Assembly (NCBI RefSeq): GCF_027595985.1
Contig: NC_073304.1
Location: forward strand, 44,885,637 to 44,949,636
Length of the DNA: 64,000 bases
DNA from: Sorex araneus
Taxonomy: Eukaryota; Chordata; Mammalia; Eulipotyphla; Soricidae
Direction: 5' to 3'
The notes beneath the pieces are model-generated. The model was given only the letters and a program-made list of their open reading frames with translations, searched no databases and had not been told where the DNA came from. A program made the translations under genes and the position numbers. Of the stretch, positions 11,520 to 21,700 are shown piece after piece (positions within the stretch are counted from its first letter, which is position 1; every line of letters starts with the position of its first letter).

Positions 11520-12710
11520 TCTAGACAGCCCAGCATCCCACCCTAAAGGAGCCCTGGCTATTGGTGGGGCCTGCCTGTGGCTTATGTGAGCATTCCCCAA
11601 TGCAGCTTTGAAGCCAGCCAGTCTGGACGCGACACTAGGACTTCAACCTGAAGCCCCTGCTAACAGATACCCTGAGAGAATTGAATGGAGCCTTAACTTC
11701 ACCCCCCAAATGCTGGAGTACATCTACTCCTTCAACTTTATACTGAAGTCACCAATATTCCCAGGTTAAATCTACATCCTAGGGCAGATCTTAGGTACAA
11801 TCCATTGCTTCTAGGCAATGAATCACTAAGAGATCTTAGGGGAAATGAATCATAAAAATTCACACCAGAGACTAAAAGACACAACGGGGAAGCCGTGTAA
11901 AAGCCCATAAAGTCTTTAAGTGAAGGCTCTACCAGCATCTACCAGTCTATAATCTCTCAGATAAAGACTTAGGAATACCATGATGTGGATGTTTAATGAG
12001 CTCAAATAAACAATGGTACAGGTATTAAAAAAAAGTATGAACAGAGATGAGAAAACTACAATCAGAAGTGACAACTGGGGTGTGGTGGGTTAATAACTTA
12101 ATGGAAGGCCTCAACAGCAGAGTAACAATAGCTGAGGGAAAAAAATATTAGTGAGTTCTAAGATGGAATGCAGGAAACCTCTAGAAACCAGCATGGTAAT
12201 GAATGAAAGTCTGAACAGGAATGAACTGCACACTCGATCTATGGGATGAGCTCAAGAAATAATGTAAGAATCATTGGAGTCTGTAAGGAAAAAGAAGGAA
12301 TTACAAATCCAAGAAATTGTAGGCAATATTTTCCCAGAGTTAAGGTGTACATCAACTCAGATTAAAGAGGCCCACAAAGGGTACCAGCCAAGTTGTATCC
12401 AAATAGAAAAAACCCAACACTGTTGATCAAAATGATAAAAGTTAAAGACAGAAACAAAATACTGCAAAAAGCAAGATCAAAGAAGGAATTTGCCAATAAA
12501 GGAAATCCCAACAGATTTATCAAATTAGACTTTACAGGTAAGAGAATGAGGTTATATAATAAAAAACCAAAATAAAATGAATGTCTCATCAAGGATATTA
12601 TATCCAGTTAGATTATCATTCAATTTGAAGAAATGACAAAAAATTCCATGGGCAAGCAACAGCTAAGAAACTTCACAGCCTAAAAGTCAGCTTTGCCAGA
12701 AGCATTCAAG
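11520..12710 (+). mobile_element. Old LINE-1-like fragment (5' region)
   Basis: Purine-rich sequence with phrases typical of mammalian L1 5' regions (a stretch about AAAGGAAATCCCAACAGATT, tryptic-type A-rich spacing, then GCCAGAAG-like endings) at about 12360-12710. The left part (11520-12100) is less clear. No open frame over 80 codons, so it is decayed. Confidence 0.4.
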
Positions 12711-12715
12711 GAGCA

Positions 12716-12858
12716 TCTTTTTTTGGTTTGTTTTTGGGCCACACCCGGCAGTGCTCAGGGTTTACTGCTGGTTCTGCTTGGGGACTATGTGGGGTGCTAG
12801 GAATTGAACCTGAATCAGTAAGGCAAGCACCTGATTGATGTACCATCTTTTCAGCCCC
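12716..12858 (-). mobile_element. Type-1 SINE, diverged
   Basis: GGGCCACACCCGGCAGTGCT variant of the body and a TCTTTTCAGCCCC end. Confidence 0.8.
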
Positions 12859-12884
12859 TGAAAACATTCTTAAACTTACAGTGA

Positions 12885-13035
12885 AGGTACAGAGATAGCA
12901 GAGGGCAGGGTACTTACTCTGCAAGCAGCTGACCTGGTTTGATTCCCAGTACCACATATGGTTGCCTTAGTACTGCCAGAAGTGATGCCCCCAAAACTGA
13001 GCATTACTGGGTGTGGCCCAGGCCCCCTCTTCCCC
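12885..13035 (+). mobile_element. Type-1 SINE, diverged
   Basis: Head with AGAGATAGCAGAGGGC, B box GGTTTGATTCC and GGGTGTGGCCC tail. Lies 26 bp from the preceding inverted copy, forming an inverted pair. Confidence 0.75.
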
Positions 13036-13569
13036 TCCACTACTTAACTTTCAATAAAGTAACTTTAGTGAGAATAAAATTATTTTTATTGTACATTTAA
13101 AGAATAAAGACATGTTTTGAAAAGTGCTTTGGTGTCTTGCCTATACATGTAAAATCTAAATGTAAAAATACTGTTGGGTTTTCAATCTGAGAGTCCTTTC
13201 AAACAGTCTATTATTAATGCTTGGAATTTTATGCAACTTTGTATAAAGGAGTAGCAAAGAGTAAAAACAAAGGGAGGTAGCTTTAGTAGTACAGAAATAA
13301 AAGATACTTTTGATAATTTTTTTTGCAATGCTGGGGATGGGGTTCAGGGCAATTTCTGCAAACCATGCGTTTTACCACTATGCCACATCCCCACCCTCAA
13401 TATTTCAAAAGGTATGGACAAATCAAAGATCTTTTTTGGTAGCAGCAAAGAGGCTTCTTAAAAATAAAAAAGGTGAAACAACCATTGAGAAAAAGTTAAA
13501 CTGCTGTATATTTTTCTTTGAAGGCAGCTACTACTCTGGAGCATACAGTGTGGTAATTATTATTATTAT

Positions 13570-13739
13570 CTTTTTGCTTTTTGGGTCACACCCGGCGATG
13601 CACAGGGGGTACTCCTGGCTCTGTACTCAGGAATTACCCCTGGTGGTGCTCAGGGGACCACATGGAATTCTGGGAATTGAACCCGGGTCGGCTGTGTGCA
13701 AGGCAAACGCCCTACCCGCTGTGCTATTGCTCCAGCCCC
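13570..13739 (-). mobile_element. Type-1 SINE with perfect target-site duplication
   Basis: Flanked by 23-bp direct repeats starting CAGTGTGGTAATTATT at 13546 and 13740, a clear sign of L1-mediated insertion. Young by body sequence. Confidence 0.95.
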
Positions 13740-13979
13740 CAGTGTGGTAATTATTATTATTACAAAATTTCTTTTTCCCTTACTGAGCAAGAGGCAAACT
13801 CCTGCCTCTAAACTCTTCATGTAGAAGCAGTTAGTTTCAAATGAGAGGTAGGAAAATGTAAAGTGGCAAAATGAAAAAGAAAAGAAGGGTAATACACAAA
13901 GTTAGAAAATTTTCACAAAAAGGAACTTCACAAATCTGAGGCTGAGGAGTCCTCAGCATTTCTGTGGGATTTATTTATT

Positions 13980-14105
13980 ATTTTTTGGCTTTATTTTTGA
14001 GCCACACCCAGTGGTGCTCAGGGGATCATATAGGGTGTCCAGAATCTAGTATGGGTCAGCCACATACAAGACAGGTGCCTATTTGCAGTACAGTCTCTCC
14101 ATTCT
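13980..14105 (-). mobile_element. Type-1 SINE, old and shortened
   Basis: GAGCCACACCCAGTGGTGCT body and CAGTCTCTCCATTC end; the middle is deleted. Confidence 0.65.
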
Positions 14106-14707
14106 CTCCTTAGCATTTCTGAAATATAACTATTCCTGGTGGTAAAATTATAAACTCTTTAAAAATATTACATAAACAACTATGCTTCTACTCATAAAAA
14201 AACTTGCAGCTTGAACCCCGGGAAATAGCTAAAAGGACAAAGAATTCAGAGGCCCTGGCTGGTGTCTCAGCATATGTTCCCTGGAGCACCAGTGTGGCTG
14301 TGGCAGAGCACTGCTGGGCACAGCCCAGTTATCTGAGTATGGAGGGGAGTGGCCTAGGGCCCTCTGAGCACTACTTGGGAGACCCCTGCACCAGTCACAA
14401 ATTGTAGTTTTGCAAGCTAATTTTTGTTATTAATGGATTTCAACAAAATGCAGCTAAAATGAATATTATTTCACTACTTTAAATAATTACATTGAAATAT
14501 TTACATATTTAAACAATATGTAGATATTAAACAATTAAATATTACATTTAAGTATTAAATACTTTAGATGCTTACATTTGATCTTGTGAAACAAGTTCTA
14601 CTTACAACCTAGTATGACTAGATTTTTTTCATTTTATCTTATTGAGATTCTGTGATTTACTGATGACTTTATTTTAAAATTTATTTTCATATATATATAT
14701 ATATATA

Positions 14708-14878
14708 TTTTTTGTATTTTTTGGGTTACACCCGGCAATGCTTAAGGGTTTAGTCCTGGCTCTGCATTCAGGAATTACTCCTGGTAGTGCTTGGGGAATC
14801 ATATGGGATACTGGGAATTGAACTTGGATTGGGTGCATGCAAGGCAAATGTACCTGCTGTACTATAGCTCTGGCTCCT
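14708..14878 (-). mobile_element. Type-1 SINE
   Basis: Preceded by an (AT)n run at 14688-14708. Body intact, head partly changed (TATAGCTCTGGCTCC). Confidence 0.88.
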
Positions 14879-15479
14879 TAATGGTGACTCTAGATTTAAA
14901 ATTGCCTCTATGCCTTAATATATTTTACATGAACTGTTATGATTTAGGAAAGCTATGTGGGAGACATCATAGGTAAAACACCTGTTTTTATTTCTACCTC
15001 AGTCTTTGGTAAAGGTGTAACCGTGGACAATTCACAACTTTCTGAGACTTTTTTTTTTTTTTAAATGGGTAAACAGTGATTGATTTTGTCTTGCTATAGT
15101 AAGGATCTGTAGTCAACCCAACAACATAAAAATCAACTACTGTCTTTAGCTAGAGGAACTGGGTAAATGGGTTATGAGGATTTTTAATGTATCCCTTTTT
15201 ATACCTTAATAGTCTGTACATTAGCAAGCATTATTTATCCTGCAAATAAAGAGTTCAGAAAATACTTTAAAAGATATAAAAATCTCCACATCTTCATTTT
15301 AGGCTCTTCTTGTTATATTTTTATTACTATTCTGTTACTCAAATGTATCTGTCACAGAATTAATAATTATGTCAAGTACCTATTTTACTGAAGCCATTAA
15401 AAAGAAAACCCCTCCATAACACTGAGAAAAACTGATACTCTAAGGTTATGATAATGCCTTTCTTTGAGCATTGTTTTAT

Positions 15480-15615
15480 TTGTTTTTGGGCCACACCTGG
15501 CAGTGCTCAAGACTTAACTCCTACCTCTGTTCTCAGGGATCACTCTGTGTTGTGCTCAGGGAATATGCAGCAACATTTAAGGCAAGCAACTTAACCCCTG
15601 TACTATCTTTCCAGT
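15480..15615 (-). mobile_element. Type-1 SINE, old
   Basis: GGGCCACACCTGGCAGTGCT body and a degenerate head. Confidence 0.65.
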
Positions 15616-15931
15616 ACTGATACTGTCATTTTTAGTTAATACTACCATCAGTACTCCAGTAATACACATTCACGTTTTTTCACCCTAAGGCCCTTGAGAC
15701 ATTGCCTTAGGATAGTATTATGAATTAAACTTCTAACCTAAGGCTAGAGCAAAGCTAAGGAACCTTTACAGCAATTGAATCTGAAACCTTGGCTTTATTT
15801 TGAGTTATATTCAGCTACTCAATTCTATATGATGTGCTGTATTAATGATAAATAAATTCATTTGGAAATATGACTGCCATATCAGTGACAGCCACACCGG
15901 TTCAGTATCTTTTTTAAAAGTATGCTATCTC

Positions 15932-16105
15932 AGGGTTGGAGAGATAGTACAGCGGGTAAGGCATTTGCCTTGCACGCAGCTGACCCGGGTTCGATTCCCG
16001 CATCCCATATGGTTCCCTGAGCACTGCCAGGAGTAATTCCTGAGTGCAAAGCCAGGAGTAACCCCTGAGCATTGCCAGGTGTGGACCCTCCCCCCAAAAA
16101 AGGGA
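15932..16105 (+). mobile_element. Type-1 SINE, full length
   Basis: Intact A and B boxes (GGGTTCGATTCCC) and a tail in which poly(A) is replaced by CCCCCCAAAAAA. Confidence 0.92.
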
Positions 16106-16727
16106 TGCTATCTCAAATAATCAATTTTGTTAACAAATGTAATTTATTAATATTTGTTGATATTCATTTAATAACTGCACTATCATTCTGTACATATTCT
16201 TCGAATGTCTCCCTCAACAAAGTTCACTGAAGACATTAAAATTTCCAGGTATTTTTCTCAATGAGGAGTGAAATTGTGAAACTATACTAATAAAAGAATT
16301 TTTCTTCTTAAATTTGAAATTTTTCACTTATTTAAATCAACTTCAGTTTAGATGAAATCACTGAAAGCATGCCCAAAGTAGCTGAGACATTACCAACAAT
16401 TAGTTTTATACGTCCAGATGTAAGAAAACCTGTTATCAGAAAACGTAGAGAACCACAGTCAAGGTCGCACAAAGAGTAATTGTTGAAGTCAAAATGAAAA
16501 TCTAGGGCAGTTCTGCTACAATGTTCAAGCTCCTTCCATAAATGTTAATTTTGTAAAGAAAAACCTATGAATCAACTAGCTTCATTACTCAGGCACTGGA
16601 GTCACGTGGCATTATAGATATTATAGTTAAGACAGAACAAAGCCGTAACTCTATTCTCAATATGCAGATTCTTACGCAGAGCTCTGAATTGTACTTGTCT
16701 CATCATGATTTGTTCATTATATACTTG

Positions 16728-16915
16728 CTTTTGGGCCACACCCGGTGGTGCTCAAGGTTTACTCCTAGCTGCGCTCACGGATCACTCCTGGCTGCGCTCG
16801 CGGGACCAAACCGGAACCAAACCCAGTGCTGGAGATCAAAACCCGGTGGGCAGTGGGCAAGCTCCTTACCTGCTATCTCTGGTCAAGCTCCCTACTTACT
16901 GTACTAGCTCTAGTG
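16728..16915 (-). mobile_element. Type-1 SINE with internal rearrangement
   Basis: The module CTCCTRGCTGCGCTC occurs twice (about 16762 and 16786) and the CTCCYTAC-TACT end twice (about 16861 and 16890), so this copy carries small internal duplications. It may be a distinct subfamily. Confidence 0.6.
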
Positions 16916-17970
16916 CATGATTTATTCATTTTAGAAAGAGTATTACTAGATTTCATCTACCGTGCAACCCTACCCTGCATCCAATGACAGTTACTTGGAT
17001 TAAAAACATTTTCTAATCAGACCACCAGGAAAAACAAAACAAAACAAAACAAAACAAAACCCAAAACCAAGTGGTCGCAAAATAAAAAAGGCAACGAGAA
17101 TCGATTCAGGGATTTTTTGCTCTTGTGTGAAATCAACTCTAGGCTGCCACAAGTCCTAAATTCGTTATAAATCACTCATCCTCTTCATGTACTAGATAGA
17201 TTCCTGTGCCTAATGCAAGTCTATTTGGAGCCCCCGGCCTTCAAAAAACTTCCCCCCCCCCCCCACAATCCGAACACCACCAGTTGGTCCAGTCGTGCGT
17301 TTGCGACTTTGCACAACAGGAAAGAAAACCGAAAAACGACCACACAATCTCTGCCACGGGGAAACATGCGCCTTGTGTCACACCGAGTCCGATGGTGAAG
17401 GGAGAGAACCACAAATATCCCGGGGGGGAAAGATTCTCATCAGAGGCAGGTCTCGCAATATGGAGAATGAATTGAAATGGCCAAGACTAATAATACGAGC
17501 ACAGGGAACAGTCAACCACACGCAGCTCTTCTTGTCGATCCAACTCTGGGGGGCGGGGGGAGGGGGGTGGGGTATGGTGTGTATGTGTATGTGTGTGTGT
17601 CTGTGTGTATGCGTGAACCAGCAAATCCAAGTGCTTTTCCTCGTCAGGGACATATGTAGAGTACGAGGAGCAGGCGTGAAGGTACCACGCCATTTCCTCC
17701 AGGGACCGCACGCTGCGAGCAAGAGTCCCCTCTTTTGTCTCTACAGAAATGCCAAGAGGGCCAAGGATGCTCTCCTTCTCCAGAGATGAGGACCCCCTCC
17801 ACACACACACTCCCACTCCCCAAATCTCCTTCTCTCGCCGGGCTCCGAGGGAGGGGCTGGACCCCTTTAGGGACCCGGATGTGATCGCTAGGGAGAAAAG
17901 TCTGGAAGGTAAGAGCAGACCCCTTCTTCCACCCGCAAGGCCGGGCAGCCATCCCCCTCCCCCCACTCAC

Positions 17971-18300
17971 CTCCCGGAGCGCAATTTCACTGGGGCTGTC
18001 CGAGTAACTGCCGCCATCACCACCGCCATCACTTCCTTGTGCTTCGCCGAGGAGAAGGGAGGCCCCCGGCAGTCCGGCACCTCACGTGAACCCGAAAAAG
18101 CCGATGTCTTTCCGCATGCCCCCACCCCTTGGCGCTGGATTTCCGTCTGAGACGTCTCCGTCTCCGCCTCCACCTGCTCCCCAGGCGCCACCACCACTTC
18201 CGTATTAGGCTCTCTCTCTCTCTCGCTCTCTCTCTCTTTTTTTTCCTTTCTTCCTCCCTCAGCAACCGGCTTTTTTCCCTCAGCCGCCGGCGCGCTTCTG
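17971..18300 (-). other. SOCS4: Probable first non-coding exon of SOCS4
   Basis: Within the CpG island the minus strand reads CTCCGGGAG|GTGAGTGG, a consensus 5' splice site with the exon ending at 17971. The exon start is not visible; 18300 is a guess inside the island. Short open frames here (for example 17967-18443 minus) are GC-rich and resemble no protein I know. Confidence 0.55.
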
Positions 18301-18355
18301 ACGCCACCACTCGGCGACCTCCGGTTCTGGCGCGGCGCGCGCCGTGGGCAGGCCG

Positions 18356-18365
18356 GCGCAGGCGC
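18356..18365. promoter_or_regulatory. NRF1-like site
   Basis: GCGCAGGCGC matches the NRF1 consensus GCGCANGCGC exactly. It sits centrally in the divergent promoter, where NRF1 sites are common. Confidence 0.6.
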
Positions 18366-18389
18366 AGTGTGGCCAGCCGCTGCCCGAGC

Positions 18390-18397
18390 GCGGGAAA
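18390..18397. promoter_or_regulatory. E2F-like site
   Basis: GCGGGAAA (TTTCCCGC on the other strand) is a canonical E2F element, 284 bp upstream of the WDHD1 ATG. That suits a gene expressed at G1/S for DNA replication. Motif match only. Confidence 0.55.
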
Positions 18398-18640
18398 CCC
18401 TTGCTCGGCGCGGGCGCCAGGTGATCGCTTTTTCCGCAGCCACTGAAGTCGGGCCGTCGTCGCTGTGGGCAGTTCTCAGTCTCGCCGCCCGTGTCTGCGC
18501 CGCCTCGCGAGAAACTAGTCTTATTCCCGGCTCAGGGTGTGACAGGTCTTGCTGTCCCTTGCATGTGCCATTCGGGTCGGGGGCGGGAAGCTGTGGAAAG
18601 CGTCCCTCGCTGAACGCTCACCTCCCTGCTTCCTCTGCAG

Positions 18641-18757
18641 CTCCCGCTTACTTCTTCAGTCACAACACGGACAGTAAAAGATGCCTGCCACACAGAAGCC
18701 GATGAGGTACGGCCACACTGAAGGACACACGGATGTCTGTTTTGATGAATCCGGGAG
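18641..18757 (+). CDS. WDHD1: WDHD1 first coding exon (start codon at 18681)
   Basis: ATG at 18681 opens MPATQKPMRYGH, the conserved N terminus. Coding 18681-18757 encodes residues 1-25 plus two bases of codon 26, then a consensus donor GAG|GTAAGT. A pyrimidine-rich TTCCTCTGCAG ends at 18640, so this may be an internal exon starting at 18641, preceded by a non-coding exon in the CpG island. The same bases could instead be plain 5' UTR. Confidence 0.9.
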
Positions 18758-21700
18758 GTAAGTTGCTTGGAGAAACGGAAAGAGCTGTTTCGTGTCTAGA
18801 GCCTGTCTGTATCGAATCATTTACTCTTCCGTGTCACAGAAGCAGCTTTTCTACAGCGATTCGCCCCGTCAAGAAATAAGGTCACATCGGAAGTGCCACT
18901 TATCCAAAAAGGGGGGTGGGTGGAGACAGGGGGGGAGGAGGGGGAGGGGGAGGAAGGTGACCTGCCATAGGGGCAGGCGGGATGGGGAGGGTGTATGAAG
19001 GGAAACTGGGGACACTGGCAGTGGGAAATGTACACTGGTGGAGGGACTAGTGTTTGGAACATTATGTGACTCAAATCCAGTCGTGAACAACTTTGTAACT
19101 GTATCTCACTGTGATTCAATTAAAGTTTTTTTAAAAAAAGATACATGATATAATTTTCATCTAAAAATTTATCATTTCCCCCCCAAAAAAGTGGCTCATA
19201 TGTTTTCCTTCTTTCGTTGAATTTGTACTGGGACTATGGTTCTAGCAATCAAAGAACCTTCAATTCTGCCTCTTCCCCTAGATGCTCTTCTCCCCCCCCC
19301 CCCCCACTCACTCCCCATTTCTGCCTCTTATACTCCTTGTTTTCAGGTCCCTACCTAATTGCTTGTCCTGAATTTGACAGGGGCTGCTTCTGTTTTCTAT
19401 TTTATCTTCTCTTGGTTCTCTTTGATGCTATTTCCTTTGTTGTCATCTTTTTAACAGTTTTTGTTTTTTTCTTCCCTCTCTTTTGGTTGATTCCTAAGTG
19501 ACATATTCCCGAGTCATTCCAGGTCCTATTATTTTCTAAGCCCCATCTCTGTGCAACACTGTTTGATTGTAGGGCTTGCATGGTCACTGCAGTGTTGATT
19601 CATTACTTTACAAGCTTTGTATGTTTCTTCTGCTGGAGGCAAGAGATACAACAATAGGGAGAAGCACAAGCTTTTCTTTAATCTTCTTTGGATTGACAAA
19701 TTACTTGCCACAAACGTAAAATACACATTTAGAAATACTAAAATGATGGGCAGCCTGTCATAAGCATATATGAGGGGAAGTCAATCTTAAATTTAAGGAG
19801 GCAGAGAAGGTTTCTTTGTAGAAGTTAATTTTGTGGGGTTTTTGGGGCCTCATTCCCTGGTGCTGGCTCAGTGCTCAGGGGTTGCTCCAGGCAGTGTTCC
19901 AGGGACCATATGCTACTGGGGAGAAAACCAGGGTCCGTTATATGGGAAGCAAGCACTTAATCCCTCTGCTATTTCTCTGGCCCTAGGGGTGCTTTTTGTG
20001 ATAAGAGTTAAAGATTAAGTTGGAATTAAAAAGTGTAAAGGGTTGGTTTTGAGGGTTGCTTTAAATGATGCTTCCTAGAATTTAGGGTTGAGATCCTGAT
20101 TGGAGATCTAAATATGGAAGTGGTCATTATATATATAGAATTTTTTAAAAATTATTTTTACATATTTTGGGACCTTATATAATTTGATAAATAACTCATA
20201 CAGAATTACGCAAAAGGTATAGGAATACTTGGTAAACTGTGTGTATTCTCCAAAAGACTTTTACAACATGAAATTCTTTTTTTGTTGTTTTAACAACATG
20301 AAATTCTTAAGGTAGCATCCTCCTTATGAGTAAAGGAGATTTCTCATCAAGAAATCTTCTGCTTTATAGAGTAGGCAAAAAAGGCATGACTTCTTCCATT
20401 AATGCCTTTTGTCCTTCCTGTCTTATTTCTAGTCTCTTTCACTTCTTGCCTCCTCTCTGAAACAGACCTCTTTCTGTCAGATTGGGAATTCTTATCCTCT
20501 GATCCTTTTATATCTCTATAACTACCACCTTTTGAAGATTTGCGACTTTCTAGTCCTAGAGTACCCCTTCTTTTCCAGTCAGCACCCCTTCTGTGCTGTC
20601 TGTCTCTGTTATGTCCCCGGGCCCTACTCTGGCTTCAACTCTCACTGCTGCTATTGCTGTTGCCACTACTATACCTGCTGCTGCCACTTGCATTATAACT
20701 GCTACTGGAACTACTTCAACTACCACTACTACCAGTGCTGGAACTGCTTCCACTACTGGTTGAACTACTACTAGAACTGCCCTTCAACTTTATAGATGAC
20801 ACTTAAAGCCATAAGCATGAATGAAACCACATAAGAAAGGAATGAATGTAGTTAAGAGGTTCAAAGGAGGGGGTCTAACTCAAAGGGATGGAGCACATGT
20901 CTTGTATACATGAGGACCTCAGTTCAATTTTTGGCACTGTATTCCCTCTCTAACACCCTCCCCAAAATTGTTGGGTATTGCCCTGCTGGCACCCAGATCC
21001 TGGCAACACTGGAGTTCCTACTTCCCCCCACAAAATTCAAAGGGGGCTGGAGTGATAGTACAATGGGTAGGGTACTTGCTTTGCTCGTGGCCAACTTGGG
21101 TTTGATTCCTGGCATCCCATTTGGCCCCTGAAAACTGCCAGGAGTAATCCCTAAGCATCTCTGGGTATGGCCCCAAAACAAAACAAAATGAAAAAAAATC
21201 AAAACCAAGAGACAAAGGTTGTACCTAGAATCAACTTGAAGTATGCATTTTTAAGTAGGAAGAAATAGTGAACCAGGTCAAGTGCTTCTGGTGGGTTAAG
21301 TTGAAGACTGAGTACTTACCATTAGATTTAGTGATGTGGCAATGGGTGATCTTGAACTTCTTTAAATAAAGTGTTAGGAATAAAAACTTTGTTACAGTAA
21401 ATTCAGGCAAAGGGAGGTATTGGAGTTAGAATGACACCCAACAATTGAGAGTAAATGGTTAGGAGTCAGGGATCAGAAAAAAATAAAAAAACAAACTATT
21501 TAAACACCATGGTTTACGAAGTTGTTCATTATGCAGTTGTTTGGAACATTTGATGTTCCACCACCAGTGTGACTTTCCCATCACCATCACTGTGCCCAGT
21601 CTCCTGCCTCATACCAAGTCTGCTCTCTTAATAAGCACAAAATAATTTATGTTGCTTGTTACAACAAAATGGCTAGTAAAATTATCAAAAAGTACTTTAG

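Larger units (their letters stand above)
11409..17970 (-). other. SOCS4: SOCS4 5' intron(s)
   Basis: Non-coding between the coding exon acceptor and the exon 1 donor. Holds an old LINE-like block (about 11520-12710), eight or so SINEs and a G-rich run near the promoter. A further non-coding exon may hide here; I could not identify one from sequence. Confidence 0.6.
17870..18650. promoter_or_regulatory. CpG-island bidirectional promoter, SOCS4 (-) / WDHD1 (+)
   Basis: A sharply bounded GC- and CpG-rich block between the SOCS4 exon 1 donor and the WDHD1 start codon. No TATA box is placed sensibly for either gene. A perfect NRF1-type palindrome GCGCAGGCGC (18356-18365) and an E2F-type GCGGGAAA (18390-18397) lie about 290-325 bp upstream of the WDHD1 ATG. 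A (CT)n run at about 18209-18245 lies on the SOCS4 side. Divergent pairing matches the human locus. Confidence 0.85.

Noticed and set aside
17749-18446. Several 100-160-codon frames across the divergent promoter
   Set aside because: Overlap promoter and first-exon sequence on both strands, low complexity, no recognisable protein.
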